A stretch of DNA of 64,000 nt from Limnoglobus roseus (GTDB taxonomy: Bacteria; Planctomycetota; Planctomycetia; Gemmatales; Gemmataceae): contig NZ_CP042425.1 in NCBI RefSeq assembly GCF_008254045.1, forward strand, positions 9,066,163 through 9,130,162, written 5' to 3'. A program made the position numbers and the translations under genes. The notes under the pieces are model-generated. The model saw only the letters and a program-made list of their open reading frames with translations, was not told where the DNA came from and did not search any database. Shown one piece after another: positions 52,980-61,349 of the stretch (position 1 is the stretch's first letter; every line of letters starts with the position of its first letter).

Positions 52980-53951
52980 CTATTTCGGCAGTGTTTGCAA
53001 GTGGATGGCGTACTGGTTGCCGCCGAAGTAGTGGGCGACGGTTTTGCCATCGGGACTGACGGCGTATCCACCCGGCCCATACTTGTACGGGGTGGCGAAG
53101 CGGACCGGCGTGCGGGCGAGCTTTTGCAAATCGAACAGCTCGAATTCGTCCTGATCGTTGACGCCCAGGGCACGAGCGTCGTCGATCGGGTGCAACTTAT
53201 TCAGGTACCGATCGGCCGTTTCTTTGGCGTTGGAGGTGTAGGTGATGGTCCAGTTGGCCGTCTCCCAGATTTGCAAGATCGGCACACGGTCCTCCCCGTT
53301 GACGATCAACCGCTTACCGTCGGGGGTGAATTCCACGGAGAAGGTTTTGAACTCCGACAACTCTTTCGAGAAGGTATTCGCCCCAGCGTTCCAGACGGCC
53401 AATCCCTTGTCGCCGCCGACCGCGAGGAGTTTGCCGTCTGAGGAATACGCCAGCGCGGTGATCGAGCGTGACAGGTCGCCCACCTTTCCGGGGCGGGCGA
53501 GATCGGCGACCGGTTTGCCGGTGGTGACGTCCCAAATTCGGACCAGGCCCATCTGATGGCCCACGGCGAGACGTTGCCCGTCCGGGCTGAAGGCGACCCG
53601 CATGACGGTTCCGTCCGATGACGGATCGCTGCCGACGAGCAGGGACACGGGCTTGCCCGTCGCGGCATCCCAAATGACGGCCTTGTTCTCGAATCGTCCG
53701 GCGACCTGCGTGCCGTCCGGGGAAAACGCCACCGTCCGCGACCCGGTGCCGGTCTTGATCACGGTGGCCTGCCCGTCGGCGAGCGACCAGATGCGGATCG
53801 TCCCGTCGTTGGCAGTCGACGCGAGTCGGTCCCCTTTGGGCGAAAAGGCCAAAGAATAGAGTTCGCGCGCGTGGCCTTCGAGTTTCGCTGGGGGCTCGGC
53901 CCGGACGTGAATGGCCGTGAATAGCAACCCGAGTGCGGCCCACCGAAACAT
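52980..53951 (-). CDS. Secreted WD40-repeat protein
   Basis: 323 aa from ATG 53951, with GGAGG upstream; the signal peptide is MFRWAALGLLFTAIHVRA. About six or seven WD40 blades: LEGHARELYSLAFSPKGDRL to IRIWSLADG; SRTVAFSPDGTQVAGRF to VIWDAATGKP; RVAFSPDGQRLAVG to VRIWDVTTGKP; TALAYSSDGKLLAVGGDKGL; SVEFTPDGKRLIV; and a last AVSPDGKTVAHYFGG. It forms a periplasmic or surface propeller that would bind protein or glycan partners. Its 3' end and spacer have a copy at 36 kb. Confidence 0.85.
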   Translation of the reverse strand: MFRWAALGLLFTAIHVRAEPPAKLEGHARELYSLAFSPKGDRLASTANDGTIRIWSLADGQATVIKTGTGSRTVAFSPDGTQVAGRFENKAVIWDAATGKPVSLLVGSDPSSDGTVMRVAFSPDGQRLAVGHQMGLVRIWDVTTGKPVADLARPGKVGDLSRSITALAYSSDGKLLAVGGDKGLAVWNAGANTFSKELSEFKTFSVEFTPDGKRLIVNGEDRVPILQIWETANWTITYTSNAKETADRYLNKLHPIDDARALGVNDQDEFELFDLQKLARTPVRFATPYKYGPGGYAVSPDGKTVAHYFGGNQYAIHLQTLPK

Positions 53952-54620
53952 ACCCTGCCTCCTTGGGCGGAATGAACCCAACCGCTCGTTCCTCGGTAAT
54001 CCACCGCGAGCAAGGGCAGTGTATCGAGAAACGAGTGTCCGTCGGCAGGTGCACTTCCGAACACTCCGCACGTTCAATCGCCCCCAGCAGCCATTCGCTT
54101 GTGGCTCGATAAATTGGCCTTCATCACAAGGTCTCCTGGCCGGCGGCCGCCCACGTCGCGAGCGACGACGACTTGCGCCTGGTCAATTCCTGCCAGGACG
54201 CCTTCGATCCGCCGGCATTCCGCCACGGGCTACGGGTGATGCCGGCGGCCGGGTTGCCTGTCAACCCGGCCGCCGGCGACGGGGAACCGAAACCAAAACC
54301 CGCGAAGCCTGGCCGACCAAAAAACCGGCTGATGCGTCCGGCACGAAACGGGCCGCGACGAAGCGCAACAAGCGGGGGAAGCAATAACCCCGCCCGCCGA
54401 AGGCTACCGGCCGCGTGCGGCGGTCGCACGCCCCCCGGCACTCAGACCGGCCGGACCACGTGGGGCGGACTTGGTCGACCTCCCGAGACCCGGCCCGCGG
54501 CCCGAGTCGCACGGGTCCTTCCTGCGCGCTTTCACGCTCCACCCCAGGCGGAAAGGCCAAACTGTTAGACACACTTGCTTTCCTCGCCCCTCCGCCCCCA
54601 ACCGCCGACGTCGGCGAAGG
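53952..54620. other. Intergenic region with a long palindrome
   Basis: About 670 bp upstream of the ParB-methyltransferase gene. Plus-strand open frames around 54124-54390 are Arg/Pro/Lys-rich and read through the palindrome at 54241-54277, so they are not accepted as genes. Nothing else is recognised apart from the promoter at the right end. Confidence 0.45.
54241..54277. repeat. 16-bp inverted repeat, REP-like
   Basis: GCCGGCGGCCGGGTTG, a 5-nt loop (CCTGT), and its exact complement. It is related to the palindrome at 7464-7489 (same outer GCCGGCGG and inner GGGTTG/CAACCC). The two copies point to a dispersed repeat family in this genome. Confidence 0.6.
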
Positions 54621-54649
54621 TTGTGGCGTTCCCCGACGTGTGGTAGAAT
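54621..54649 (+). promoter_or_regulatory. Promoter upstream of the ParB-methyltransferase gene
   Basis: TTGTGG at 54621-54626, a 17-nt spacer, and TAGAAT at 54644-54649. The -10 box differs from consensus at one base. It lies 117 nt before the start codon at 54766. Confidence 0.5.
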
Positions 54650-54765
54650 CCCTTCAGCAACTCACGCTGTCACCCTCGCGGGAGGGCGACGAGCGCGGGC
54701 CGGCGGCTAAGCACCCGGCATCACGGTCGGGCCGAACGAACGCCCCCGTTCCTTCGAGGCCCCCG

Positions 54766-55917
54766 ATGCTCGTCCACCTCCGCGACATCTCGTCCGTCAC
54801 CCCGTACGCCGACAACCCCCGCGACAACGCCGCCGCCGCCGAGTCCATCGCCACGTTCGGGTGGCAGCAGCCGCTCGTTTTGGACGCCGACGGCGGCGTC
54901 GTCGGACACACCCGGTACAAGGCCGCCCGCACGCTCGGCCTGACCGTCGTCCCCGTGCACGTCGCCACGGACCTGACGCCGGCGATCGCCACGTGGGACG
55001 ACGGCAAGCTCGTCGCCGAGTTGCTCGCCCTCCAGGGGACGGACGTCGACCTCGCGTCCATCGGCTTCACGGCCGACGAGCTGGCCGATCTGCTCCGAGG
55101 AGAACCCGACGCCAACCCCGGCGACCCGGACGCCGTCCCCGACCCGCCGGCCGACCCCGTGACCAAGCCCGGCGACGTGTGGCTCCTCGGCCGCCACCGC
55201 CTCCTGTGCGGCGACGCCACCAACCCCGCCGATCTCGCCACGCTGCTCGCCGGCACGCCGGCCGGCCTGCTCCGGACCGACCCGCCCTACAACGTCGCGT
55301 ACGAGGGGAAGACGGCCGACAAGCTCACCCTCGCCAACGACGCCCTGGCCGGGGACGACGACCGCCGGTTCCTCGCCCGCGCCCTGGCCGCGGCCAACGG
55401 CGTCCTCCGCCCGGGGGCGGGATTCTACCTGTGGCACGCCGACCTCGAGGGGCTCACGGCGCGAACCGCCTGTGCCGACGCCGGCCTCCGCGTCCGCCAG
55501 TGCCTCGTCTGGGTCAAGTCGGCGTTCGCCTTGGGTCGCTTCGACTACCACTGGGGGCACGAGCCGTGCCTGTACGTGTGGGCCGACGGGGCCGCCCACA
55601 CGTGCCTGTCCGACCGCGCCCAGGCGACCGTCCTCCCGTTCGACCGCCCGGCCAAGAACGACGTCCACCCGGCCATGAAGCCGGTCGACCTGTTCGCCGA
55701 CCTGATCGGCAATTCGTGCCCCAACGGCGGGGTCGTCCTCGACCCGTTCGCCGGGTCGGGGACCTCACTCGTGGCGGGTGAACACACGGGACGAACGGCC
55801 GCCCTCGTCGAACTCGACCCGCGGTACTGTGACGTCATCGTGAAACGGTACGAGGACCTCACGGGCGGGACGGCCGAGCGGGTCCCGCCCGCGGACGCCG
55901 TTCCCGCGGCGGTGTGA
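54766..55917 (+). CDS. ParB-like domain fused to DNA adenine methyltransferase
   Basis: 383 aa from ATG 54766, with GAGG upstream; the longer in-frame extension is not part of the family. Residues 1-100 are a ParB/Srx-like nuclease-type domain (LRDISSVTPYADNPRDNAAA; GWQQPLVLDADGGVVGHTRY). Residues about 140-370 form an N6-adenine methyltransferase of the beta class: DVWLLGRHRLLCGDAT, DPPYN (motif IV, about 172), then near the C-terminus the SAM-binding FAGSGTSLVAGEHTGR (motif I, about 330). Such fused ParB-methylases are typical of phages and integrated elements, where they mark DNA. Decayed phage-like genes follow directly. No matching restriction enzyme is nearby, so it is an orphan methylase. 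Confidence 0.88.
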   Translation: MLVHLRDISSVTPYADNPRDNAAAAESIATFGWQQPLVLDADGGVVGHTRYKAARTLGLTVVPVHVATDLTPAIATWDDGKLVAELLALQGTDVDLASIGFTADELADLLRGEPDANPGDPDAVPDPPADPVTKPGDVWLLGRHRLLCGDATNPADLATLLAGTPAGLLRTDPPYNVAYEGKTADKLTLANDALAGDDDRRFLARALAAANGVLRPGAGFYLWHADLEGLTARTACADAGLRVRQCLVWVKSAFALGRFDYHWGHEPCLYVWADGAAHTCLSDRAQATVLPFDRPAKNDVHPAMKPVDLFADLIGNSCPNGGVVLDPFAGSGTSLVAGEHTGRTAALVELDPRYCDVIVKRYEDLTGGTAERVPPADAVPAAV

Positions 55918-55985
55918 CTCGCCCCCGCCCCGAAAAACCCACCACGACCGACCACAACCGACTCTTTCCCCCCTCGGAGGCCCCC

Positions 55986-56386
55986 GTGGCGACCACCCCC
56001 GCCGGGCGGCGGCCGACGACACGCTCCTGCTCGCCCTCGCCTGCGGGGCCCCCCAGGAGGCCGCCGCGACCAAGGCCGGCCTCGGCGTCACCACCGTCCG
56101 CCGCCGCCTCCAGGACCCCGACTTCGTCCGCCGCCTCCGGGCCGTCCAGGCCGACATCGTCGCCCGCACGGCTGGGGCCCTCACCGCCGCCGCCACCGAG
56201 TCCGTCCGAACTCTCCTCGAACTCCAGAAGCCGGGGCCCCCGCCGGCCACCCGACTCGGGGCCGCCCGGGCCGTACTCTAGCTGGGCCTTAAGGTGCGGG
56301 AGGTGATCGAGTTGGCGGCCCGCCTCGCCGCCCTGGAGGAGCAGATGGACGCCGACTTCCGGCCCGACGACCGTGGGAGAGTGTGA
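55986..56386 (+). pseudogene. Phage-type HTH protein, frameshift plus TAG
   Basis: GTG 55986 has GGAGG 5 nt upstream. Ten codons later (about 56010) the sequence must shift frame to give the family pattern LLLALACGAPQEAAATKAGL, GVTTVRRRLQDPDFVRRLRA, then LTAAATESVRTLLELQKPG and TRLGAARAVL. A TAG at 56279-56281 takes the place of a Glu codon usual at this position, after which LGLKVREVIELAARLAALEE continues in frame to a stop at 56384-56386. This is a common Gemmata protein with an HTH near its N-terminus, like a terminase small subunit. It overlaps the next gene by 4 nt (GTGA). Confidence 0.7.
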
Positions 56387-56505
56387 CGCGAACCCGCTCC
56401 CCGGTCCGGCGGCTCGAGCGACGGCTGGCCCCGCGGTTCCCGGCCGTGTGGGCCGCGTTCGAGCGGGTGTGCGACGTGTACCTGGCGGCGGAGGGTGGGC
56501 GATGA
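56383..56505 (+). CDS. 40-aa basic protein in the phage-like cassette
   Basis: GTG 56383 overlaps the previous stop (GTGA). The product VTRTRSPVRRLERRLAPRFP continues AVWAAFERVCDVYLAAEGGR. It is Arg-rich with an amphipathic helix. Its stop overlaps the next start (ATGA, 56502-56505). The tight coupling on both sides supports a real small gene even though its neighbours are broken. Confidence 0.5.
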   Translation: MTRTRSPVRRLERRLAPRFPAVWAAFERVCDVYLAAEGGR

Positions 56506-56730
56506 GGGTGCACGGGCGTCTGGACCGGCTGATCGCAAGAGTGCAGGCGACACGCCCAGACGCCCAACCGCTCACCATCTTCCTGGTCGAGGCGACGGCC
56601 AACCGGTCGGCACAGTCGTGCTGTGGGGCGGCCGGGCCCTGAGGTCACCTACCACCCGGTCGCCGGACCGCCGGTCCTTCCGCCGGGCGGGCCGCACAAG
56701 CTCATCGCCGGGCAGGTGTTGGATGTTTGA
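56502..56730 (+). pseudogene. Phage-like orphan, frameshifted copy of the gene at 62922
   Basis: From ATG 56502: MRVHGRLDRLIARVQATRPD, then QPLTIFLVEATANR. A frameshift follows at about 56608, after which GTVVLWGGRALEV and AGPPVLPPGGPHKLIAGQVL continue to the stop at about 56730. The intact version is at 62922-63116. No function is known. Confidence 0.7.
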
Positions 56731-56978
56731 GGGCGGGCCATGTCGACTTGGGGGCGGGTGATGGAGGCGGTACAGCGGCGAGCCCGTTCCCATACCGCCG
56801 GGAGTTCTGTTCGTCTTCCTCAAAAGACCCCGCAGAGCGAGGACGGGCGACACGCCCATCCTCGCTCGGGGCACCGATCTATTCGTCTCTGCTCGGGGCT
56901 GGCGGGTGGCCTCCAGCCCTGTTCGGCCTTTAGCGGCTATGGCGTAAACTGTCGGCGGCAGCGGCCGTGTGGAATGCC
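56731..56978. other. Intergenic region with a long hairpin
   Basis: About 250 bp between the decayed phage-like genes and module B. The hairpin at 56835-56867 (stem GAGCGAGGACGGGCG, 3-nt loop, one mismatch) lies downstream of the minus-strand helical gene ending at 56979 and may end its transcript; on that strand GTCTTTTG follows a few bases later. No gene recognised. Confidence 0.5.
56835..56867 (-). terminator. Hairpin downstream of module B divergent gene
   Basis: GAGCGAGGACGGGCG, ACA, CGCCCATCCTCGCTC: 15 pairs with one C-A mismatch and a 3-nt loop. On the minus strand it is followed by TGCGGGGTCTTTTG. Plausible terminator for the gene at 56979-57575. Confidence 0.5.
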
Positions 56979-57575
56979 TCAGAGCCCCAGTGGGTACTTG
57001 CCGAAGGCACCCTGCATCTTGTCGTACGAGGGCCGACTCCAGTCGCGGGACCACTCCGCGACCGCGGCCAACAGCGGTGCCCGGTCGGTCGCGTCGAGGG
57101 CGGCGTTGAACCGCTTGGCGGCCGCCGCCTGAACGCAAAACGCGGTCAGGGCGTCGTGCAGGGGCTTGCACGCCGCCGGGTACGTCGTCATGCCGCTCAC
57201 GATCTTCAGCATGGTGTTCTGAATCAGCATCCGGTTCTCGCCGTACTTCCCGGCCGCCCCGACGACGTCCTTGGCGGTCTTCGCGTACTCCTCCACCGCC
57301 TTCGCCAGCATTCCTTTGACGTGCGCGTGGAACTTGGGATACTTCTTCTCGACCGCCGCCAGGTAGGTCTTCAGCTTCTCTTGCAGGGCCTCCGCCGCCG
57401 GGTGCCCGAGCTGGCACCCCTTCTGCGCGGCCTTGAAGAAGGCGTCCAGGGCCTCGCCCATTTTCACCTTCGGGCACGCGCCGGACGGCACCGGGCCGAA
57501 CTCCTTCTTGCTCCGCTCTTCGACCCACTTCTTGTGCGTCCACACCTTGACCATTTCGTTCAACATTTCAGGCAC
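56979..57575 (-). CDS. Module B divergent gene: all-helical orphan protein
   Basis: 198 aa from GTG 57575 (VPEMLNEMVKVWTHKKWVEE), with GAGGAG 8 nt upstream. No signal peptide or membrane helix. Long amphipathic helices (KVKMGEALDAFFKAAQKGCQ; AAEALQEKLKTYLAAVEKKY; VKGMLAKAVEEYAKTAKDVV) and four Cys. No family recognised and no clear identity with the helical protein of module A, although composition and size class are similar. It is divergent from the sigma gene over a 166-bp shared region that also holds a copy of the conserved leader element, so it is probably part of module B. Confidence 0.62.
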   Translation of the reverse strand: MPEMLNEMVKVWTHKKWVEERSKKEFGPVPSGACPKVKMGEALDAFFKAAQKGCQLGHPAAEALQEKLKTYLAAVEKKYPKFHAHVKGMLAKAVEEYAKTAKDVVGAAGKYGENRMLIQNTMLKIVSGMTTYPAACKPLHDALTAFCVQAAAAKRFNAALDATDRAPLLAAVAEWSRDWSRPSYDKMQGAFGKYPLGL

Positions 57576-57630
57576 GGCACGGTCTCCTCGGCACGGGTGG
57601 CGAGCGGTCCGCTCGCGGGGTTGGTCTGAC

Positions 57631-57663
57631 ACCAATGCGGAAGCGCACGCGGGAACCCGCCAC
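57631..57663 (-). promoter_or_regulatory. Conserved leader element before module B divergent gene
   Basis: On the minus strand: GTGGCGGGTTCCCGC, then GCGCTTCCGCATTGGT. It matches the other copies in order and spacing and ends 55 nt before the GTG start. Least similar of the five copies in its middle part. Confidence 0.5.
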
Positions 57664-57704
57664 GAATTTCCCGACGGCTTCGACAGGCCAGGGGCGGCGA
57701 GTGG

Positions 57705-57733
57705 TGGAACGTTCCCACCGCGCAGGTTATAAT
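57705..57733 (+). promoter_or_regulatory. Promoter of module B sigma gene
   Basis: TGGAAC at 57705-57710, a 17-nt spacer, TATAAT at 57728-57733, then 8 nt to the ATG. Identical boxes and distances to module A. The sequence around it also agrees (GCGAGT before the -35 box, CGGCC/TGGCC after the -10 box). Implies a leaderless or nearly leaderless transcript. Confidence 0.65.
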
Positions 57734-57741
57734 CGGCCGGT

Positions 57742-58302
57742 ATGACGGAGATCACACAACTGCTCGGGGCGGCGGCCGGCGGCGACCCGGCGGCGGGCAG
57801 TCAACTCCTGCCGCTGGTCTACGACGAGTTGCGGAAGCTCGCGGCTCACAAGTTGGCCCACGAATCGCCCGGGCAGTCGCTGCAAGCCACGGCCCTCGTC
57901 CACGAGGCGTACCTGCGACTGGTCGGCGGCGAGCAGACACCGGGGTGGGACGGCCGGGGGCACTTTTTCGCGGCCGCCGCAGAAGCGATGCGCCGCATCC
58001 TCGTGGACCACGCCCGAGCCCGGCAGGCCGACAAGCGGGGCGGCGGCTGGACGCGGGTGGAGCTGGCCGACTGGCACCCCGAGCCGGACACGCCGGGTCA
58101 GGTGCTGGCCCTCAACGAAGCCCTCGACCGCTTCGCCGCCGTCGAGCCGGAGATGGCCAAGCTCGTCACCCTGCGGTTCTTCGGCGGCCTGACCACCCCG
58201 GAAGCCGCCCAGGCTCTCGGCGTGTCGCTGCGAACGGCCGAGCGGTGGTGGCTGTTCGCCCGGTCGTGGCTCTACTCCGAACTGCTCGACGAGAAGGAAT
58301 AA
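57742..58302 (+). CDS. Module B ECF-type sigma factor (TIGR02999 family)
   Basis: 186 aa from ATG 57742 (MTEITQLLGAAAGGDPAAGS). Region 2: LLPLVYDELRKLAAHKLAHE, SLQATALVHEAYLRLVGGEQ, GHFFAAAAEAMRRILVDHAR. Region 4: MAKLVTLRFFGGLTTPEAAQ, LGVSLRTAERWWLFARSWLY. It differs from the module A sigma at scattered positions only and has the same length, so the two are recent paralogues or are kept alike by gene conversion. The C-terminus (SELLDEKE) is the same in both. Region 4 helix-turn-helix residues are almost identical, so both probably recognise the same promoters. Confidence 0.93.
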   Translation: MTEITQLLGAAAGGDPAAGSQLLPLVYDELRKLAAHKLAHESPGQSLQATALVHEAYLRLVGGEQTPGWDGRGHFFAAAAEAMRRILVDHARARQADKRGGGWTRVELADWHPEPDTPGQVLALNEALDRFAAVEPEMAKLVTLRFFGGLTTPEAAQALGVSLRTAERWWLFARSWLYSELLDEKE

Positions 58303-58312
58303 ATCTTCCCAC

Positions 58313-58346
58313 GGTGTGGCGGTGTTCGGCAGTCGATTCCGCATTG
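58313..58346 (+). promoter_or_regulatory. Conserved leader element before module B kinase
   Basis: GGTGTGGCGGTGTTCGG, then AGTCGATTCCGCATTG, starting 11 nt after the sigma stop. It lies in a sigma-kinase spacer that is similar to that of module A over its whole length. The kinase ATG follows 29 nt later without a Shine-Dalgarno sequence. Confidence 0.6.
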
Positions 58347-58375
58347 AGCTGTGCCCGCTCTGCCGCGAGATTAAC

Positions 58376-61288
58376 ATGGCCTCGGCCGAATCCATCTTCT
58401 TCGCCGCCCTCGACCGTCCGCCGGACGAGCGGGCCACCTTTCTGGCCCAGGCTTGCGATGGCGACCCCGCTCTGAGGGGCCGGATCGAGCGAATGCTCGC
58501 GGTCCAACCAGCGGTCGGCCAGTTCCTCGACCCGCCGGCCGCACCCGTTGCTGCCTCGGCGGACCAACCCGGCACCGTCGTCGCCGGTCGGTACAAGTTG
58601 CTGGAGTCGATCGGCGAGGGCGGCATGGGCACCGTCTGGCGGGCGGACCAATTGCACCCGGTCCGGCGGGAGGTGGCGGTCAAGCTCGTCCGCGACGAGC
58701 ACCAGTTCTCCCGGCCGTTCCGCGTGCGGTTCGAGGCCGAGCGACAAGCTCTCGCGTTGATGGACCACCCGCACATCGCCAAACTTCTCGACGCCGGCAC
58801 CATGGCAGCGACCGACCCCGCCGGGGCCGACCGGCCGTACTTCGTCATGGAACTCGTCCGGGGTGTCCCGCTGAACGTGTTCTGCGACCGCCACCACCTG
58901 TCCGTGCCGGACCGCCTGCGACTGTTCGTGCAAATCTGCGCCGCCGTCCAGCACGCGCACCAGAAGGGCGTCCTGCACCGCGACCTGAAGCCGGGCAACG
59001 TCCTCGTCGAGAGCCACGACGGCCGGCCGCTGGTGCGGGTGATCGACTTCGGCTTGGCCAAGGCCACGGGTGAGTTGCGACTGACCGACCAGACGCTGTT
59101 CACTCAGTTCGGAGGTGTCGTCGGCACGCCGTTGTACATGGCCCCGGAGCAGGCGACGTTCAACGCCGTGGACGTGGACACACGGGCCGACGTGTACGCC
59201 CTCGGCGTCATCCTCTACGAACTGCTCACGGGCACGACGCCGATCGAACACGAGGCTGCGAAGAAGGCGCCGCTGGAGGAAGTCCTGCGGCTCATCCGCG
59301 ACGCCGACCCGCCGACGCCGAGCAACCGCCTCGCCTCGACCGTCGACGGCGCGACCGCGGCAATCAACCGCGGCACGGAGGTGCAGACGCTCGGCCGATT
59401 CCTTCGCGGCGACCTGGACTGGATCGTGATGAAGGCCCTGGCGAAGGAGCGGGACCGGCGGTACGAGTCGGCCGCCGCGTTCGCCGCCGACGTGGAGCGG
59501 TTCTTGGCCTATGAGCCGGTCCTCGCCGGGCCGCCGGGGGCCGCGTACCGCGTGCGGAAATTCGTCCGCCGCAACCGACCGCAGGTGGTGGCCGCCGCCC
59601 TGCTGTTGTTCGCGCTCGTCGCCGGCATCGCCGGGACGACGGCTGGGCTGATTCAGGCGGACGCTCGGCGGAAGGAGGCGGACGAAGCGCGCGGCCAGGA
59701 AACTGAGCAGCGGACGCGCGCGGAAGAAGCCCTGGGCCGCGAGGCGGGGGAACGGGCGCGGGCGGAACGGGCCCTGGGCCGCGAGGCCGCCGAGCGGACG
59801 CGGGCCGAACAGGCCCTCGACCAGACCCGGCAGGCCCTCGAATCGCTGCTCACGTCGCTCATCGGCGAGTCGCTCCTCGACAAGCAGCGGCCGCTGACGG
59901 ACGAGCAGAAGAACATCATCGCCCAACTGCTCGTGCATTTCGAGAAGTTGACACGGGAGCCACAGACCGACGAGGCGTCCCGCGCCCGGGCGGGGCGGGC
60001 GGCGATACGGGTCTGGCACATCCAGTCGCGGCTCGACCGCAAAGGGGAGGCGGAAGCCGCAGCCCGGCGGGCCGTGGCGGCGTTCACGGCCCTCGCGGCC
60101 GAATTCCCGACCACCCTCGATTACCGCCGCAGCCTGGCCGTCGGCCACAACAACCTCGGCTCCGTGCTGAAGGCGAACAAGAAGTTCGACGCGGCCCAGG
60201 AACAGTTCCGGGCCGCGATGTCGATTCAGACGAAGCTGGTGGCGGACTACCCGGAGACGCCGCTGTATCGCTCCGACCTGGGCACCAGCCGCCTCAACCT
60301 CGGCATCGCCCTCGTGCCGCAAAAGCCCCGCGAGGCGGAAGCCGAGTACCGCGAGGGCCTGGCCGTCTGGGAGAAGCTCGCGGCGGACTTCCCGGCCGCG
60401 GCCGAGTACCGCCGGAACCTGGCACTGGGCCACCAGCTCTTGGGGATGCGGTTGTCCAACAAGGGCCAGTGGCCGCTCGCGGAGAAGGAGTACAACGAGG
60501 CCGTGCAACGCCTGGAGAAGCTCGCCGCCGACGCTCCCGACGCCCCGGAGTACCGCCGCGTCCTGGGGAACACGCTGCAGGAAATGGCCGACCGCAGGCA
60601 GGCGCCGTTGATCCAATACGTCCAGCTTCTCCGTCGGGCCTTCGAGGTCCGCGAGAAGCTGGCGGCGGACGCCCCCGGCATCGCGGACTACCAGATCGAC
60701 CTGGCCCGAACCGCCGCCGACCTGAGCCACACCCTGCACATGGGCGCGGGTGCGCAGCCGGCCGACCTGGCTGCGGCACTCGGAAAGGCGATCGACGCCC
60801 TGGCCCGGGTGTCCGGGCCGGACCGCCGGTCGGACACATTCCGCCGCCTCCTGCTGGACTGCCATGAAGGACGGGCGTGGGCGTACAACCGGCTGAGCAA
60901 GTACCGCGAGGGCCTGGCCGACTGGGACGCGGCCGTCCCGCTCTGTTCGAAGGACCAGGAACCCCAGTACCGCATGTATCGGATTCACCCGCTCATCCAG
61001 GTCGGTCAGTTGGCGAAGGCCGCGGACGAGGCCGCGGAGTTGGGCAAGGTCAAGAAGTGGCCCGCCGATCAGTTGGGGCATTTCGCCTGGGTCTGTGCCC
61101 ACGCCAGCCGCCTGACCCCGGCGCGGAAGGGCGAGTTCGCCGACCGGTCGGTCGAGTTGCTCAGCGCGGCCGTCGCCGCCGGCTACAAGGACCTGGACCG
61201 CGTGACGACGAGTGCCGACTTCGTCGCCCTGAAGGACCGTGACGACTTCAAGAAGGCGATCGAGGCGATGACGAAGCCGAAGCCGTGA
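58376..61288 (+). CDS. Module B Ser/Thr kinase with membrane helix and C-terminal repeats
   Basis: 970 aa from ATG 58376 (MASAESIFFAALDRPPDERA), the same length as the module A kinase. Kinase domain about 70-345: GEGGMGTVWRAD, VAVKLV, HRDLKPGNVLVE, DFGLAKA, YMAPEQAT; all key residues present. Membrane helix about 398-416 (VVAAALLLFALVAGIAG). Coiled coil from repeats of RTRAEEALGREA. Then TPR-like units (GHNNLGSVLKANKKFDAAQE; RLNLGIALVPQKPREAEAEY; LLGMRLSNKGQWPLAEKEYN). The kinase domain is very close to that of module A; the repeat part has diverged most, as expected if it senses different ligands. It probably signals to the sigma factor encoded just before it. Confidence 0.93.
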   Translation: MASAESIFFAALDRPPDERATFLAQACDGDPALRGRIERMLAVQPAVGQFLDPPAAPVAASADQPGTVVAGRYKLLESIGEGGMGTVWRADQLHPVRREVAVKLVRDEHQFSRPFRVRFEAERQALALMDHPHIAKLLDAGTMAATDPAGADRPYFVMELVRGVPLNVFCDRHHLSVPDRLRLFVQICAAVQHAHQKGVLHRDLKPGNVLVESHDGRPLVRVIDFGLAKATGELRLTDQTLFTQFGGVVGTPLYMAPEQATFNAVDVDTRADVYALGVILYELLTGTTPIEHEAAKKAPLEEVLRLIRDADPPTPSNRLASTVDGATAAINRGTEVQTLGRFLRGDLDWIVMKALAKERDRRYESAAAFAADVERFLAYEPVLAGPPGAAYRVRKFVRRNRPQVVAAALLLFALVAGIAGTTAGLIQADARRKEADEARGQETEQRTRAEEALGREAGERARAERALGREAAERTRAEQALDQTRQALESLLTSLIGESLLDKQRPLTDEQKNIIAQLLVHFEKLTREPQTDEASRARAGRAAIRVWHIQSRLDRKGEAEAAARRAVAAFTALAAEFPTTLDYRRSLAVGHNNLGSVLKANKKFDAAQEQFRAAMSIQTKLVADYPETPLYRSDLGTSRLNLGIALVPQKPREAEAEYREGLAVWEKLAADFPAAAEYRRNLALGHQLLGMRLSNKGQWPLAEKEYNEAVQRLEKLAADAPDAPEYRRVLGNTLQEMADRRQAPLIQYVQLLRRAFEVREKLAADAPGIADYQIDLARTAADLSHTLHMGAGAQPADLAAALGKAIDALARVSGPDRRSDTFRRLLLDCHEGRAWAYNRLSKYREGLADWDAAVPLCSKDQEPQYRMYRIHPLIQVGQLAKAADEAAELGKVKKWPADQLGHFAWVCAHASRLTPARKGEFADRSVELLSAAVAAGYKDLDRVTTSADFVALKDRDDFKKAIEAMTKPKP

Positions 61289-61349
61289 CGGCCTTTCCAA
61301 CACATCCCTTTCGCCGGTGCTTCCCGCCTGTCGTCGAATTCCCGGAATC

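Noticed and set aside
56740..57132. Plus-strand frame opening MSTWGRVMEAVQRR
   Set aside because: The first 15 codons look natural, but it then reads through the 15-bp hairpin and the antisense of the helical gene. Possibly the start of a lost phage-like gene, not a complete one.
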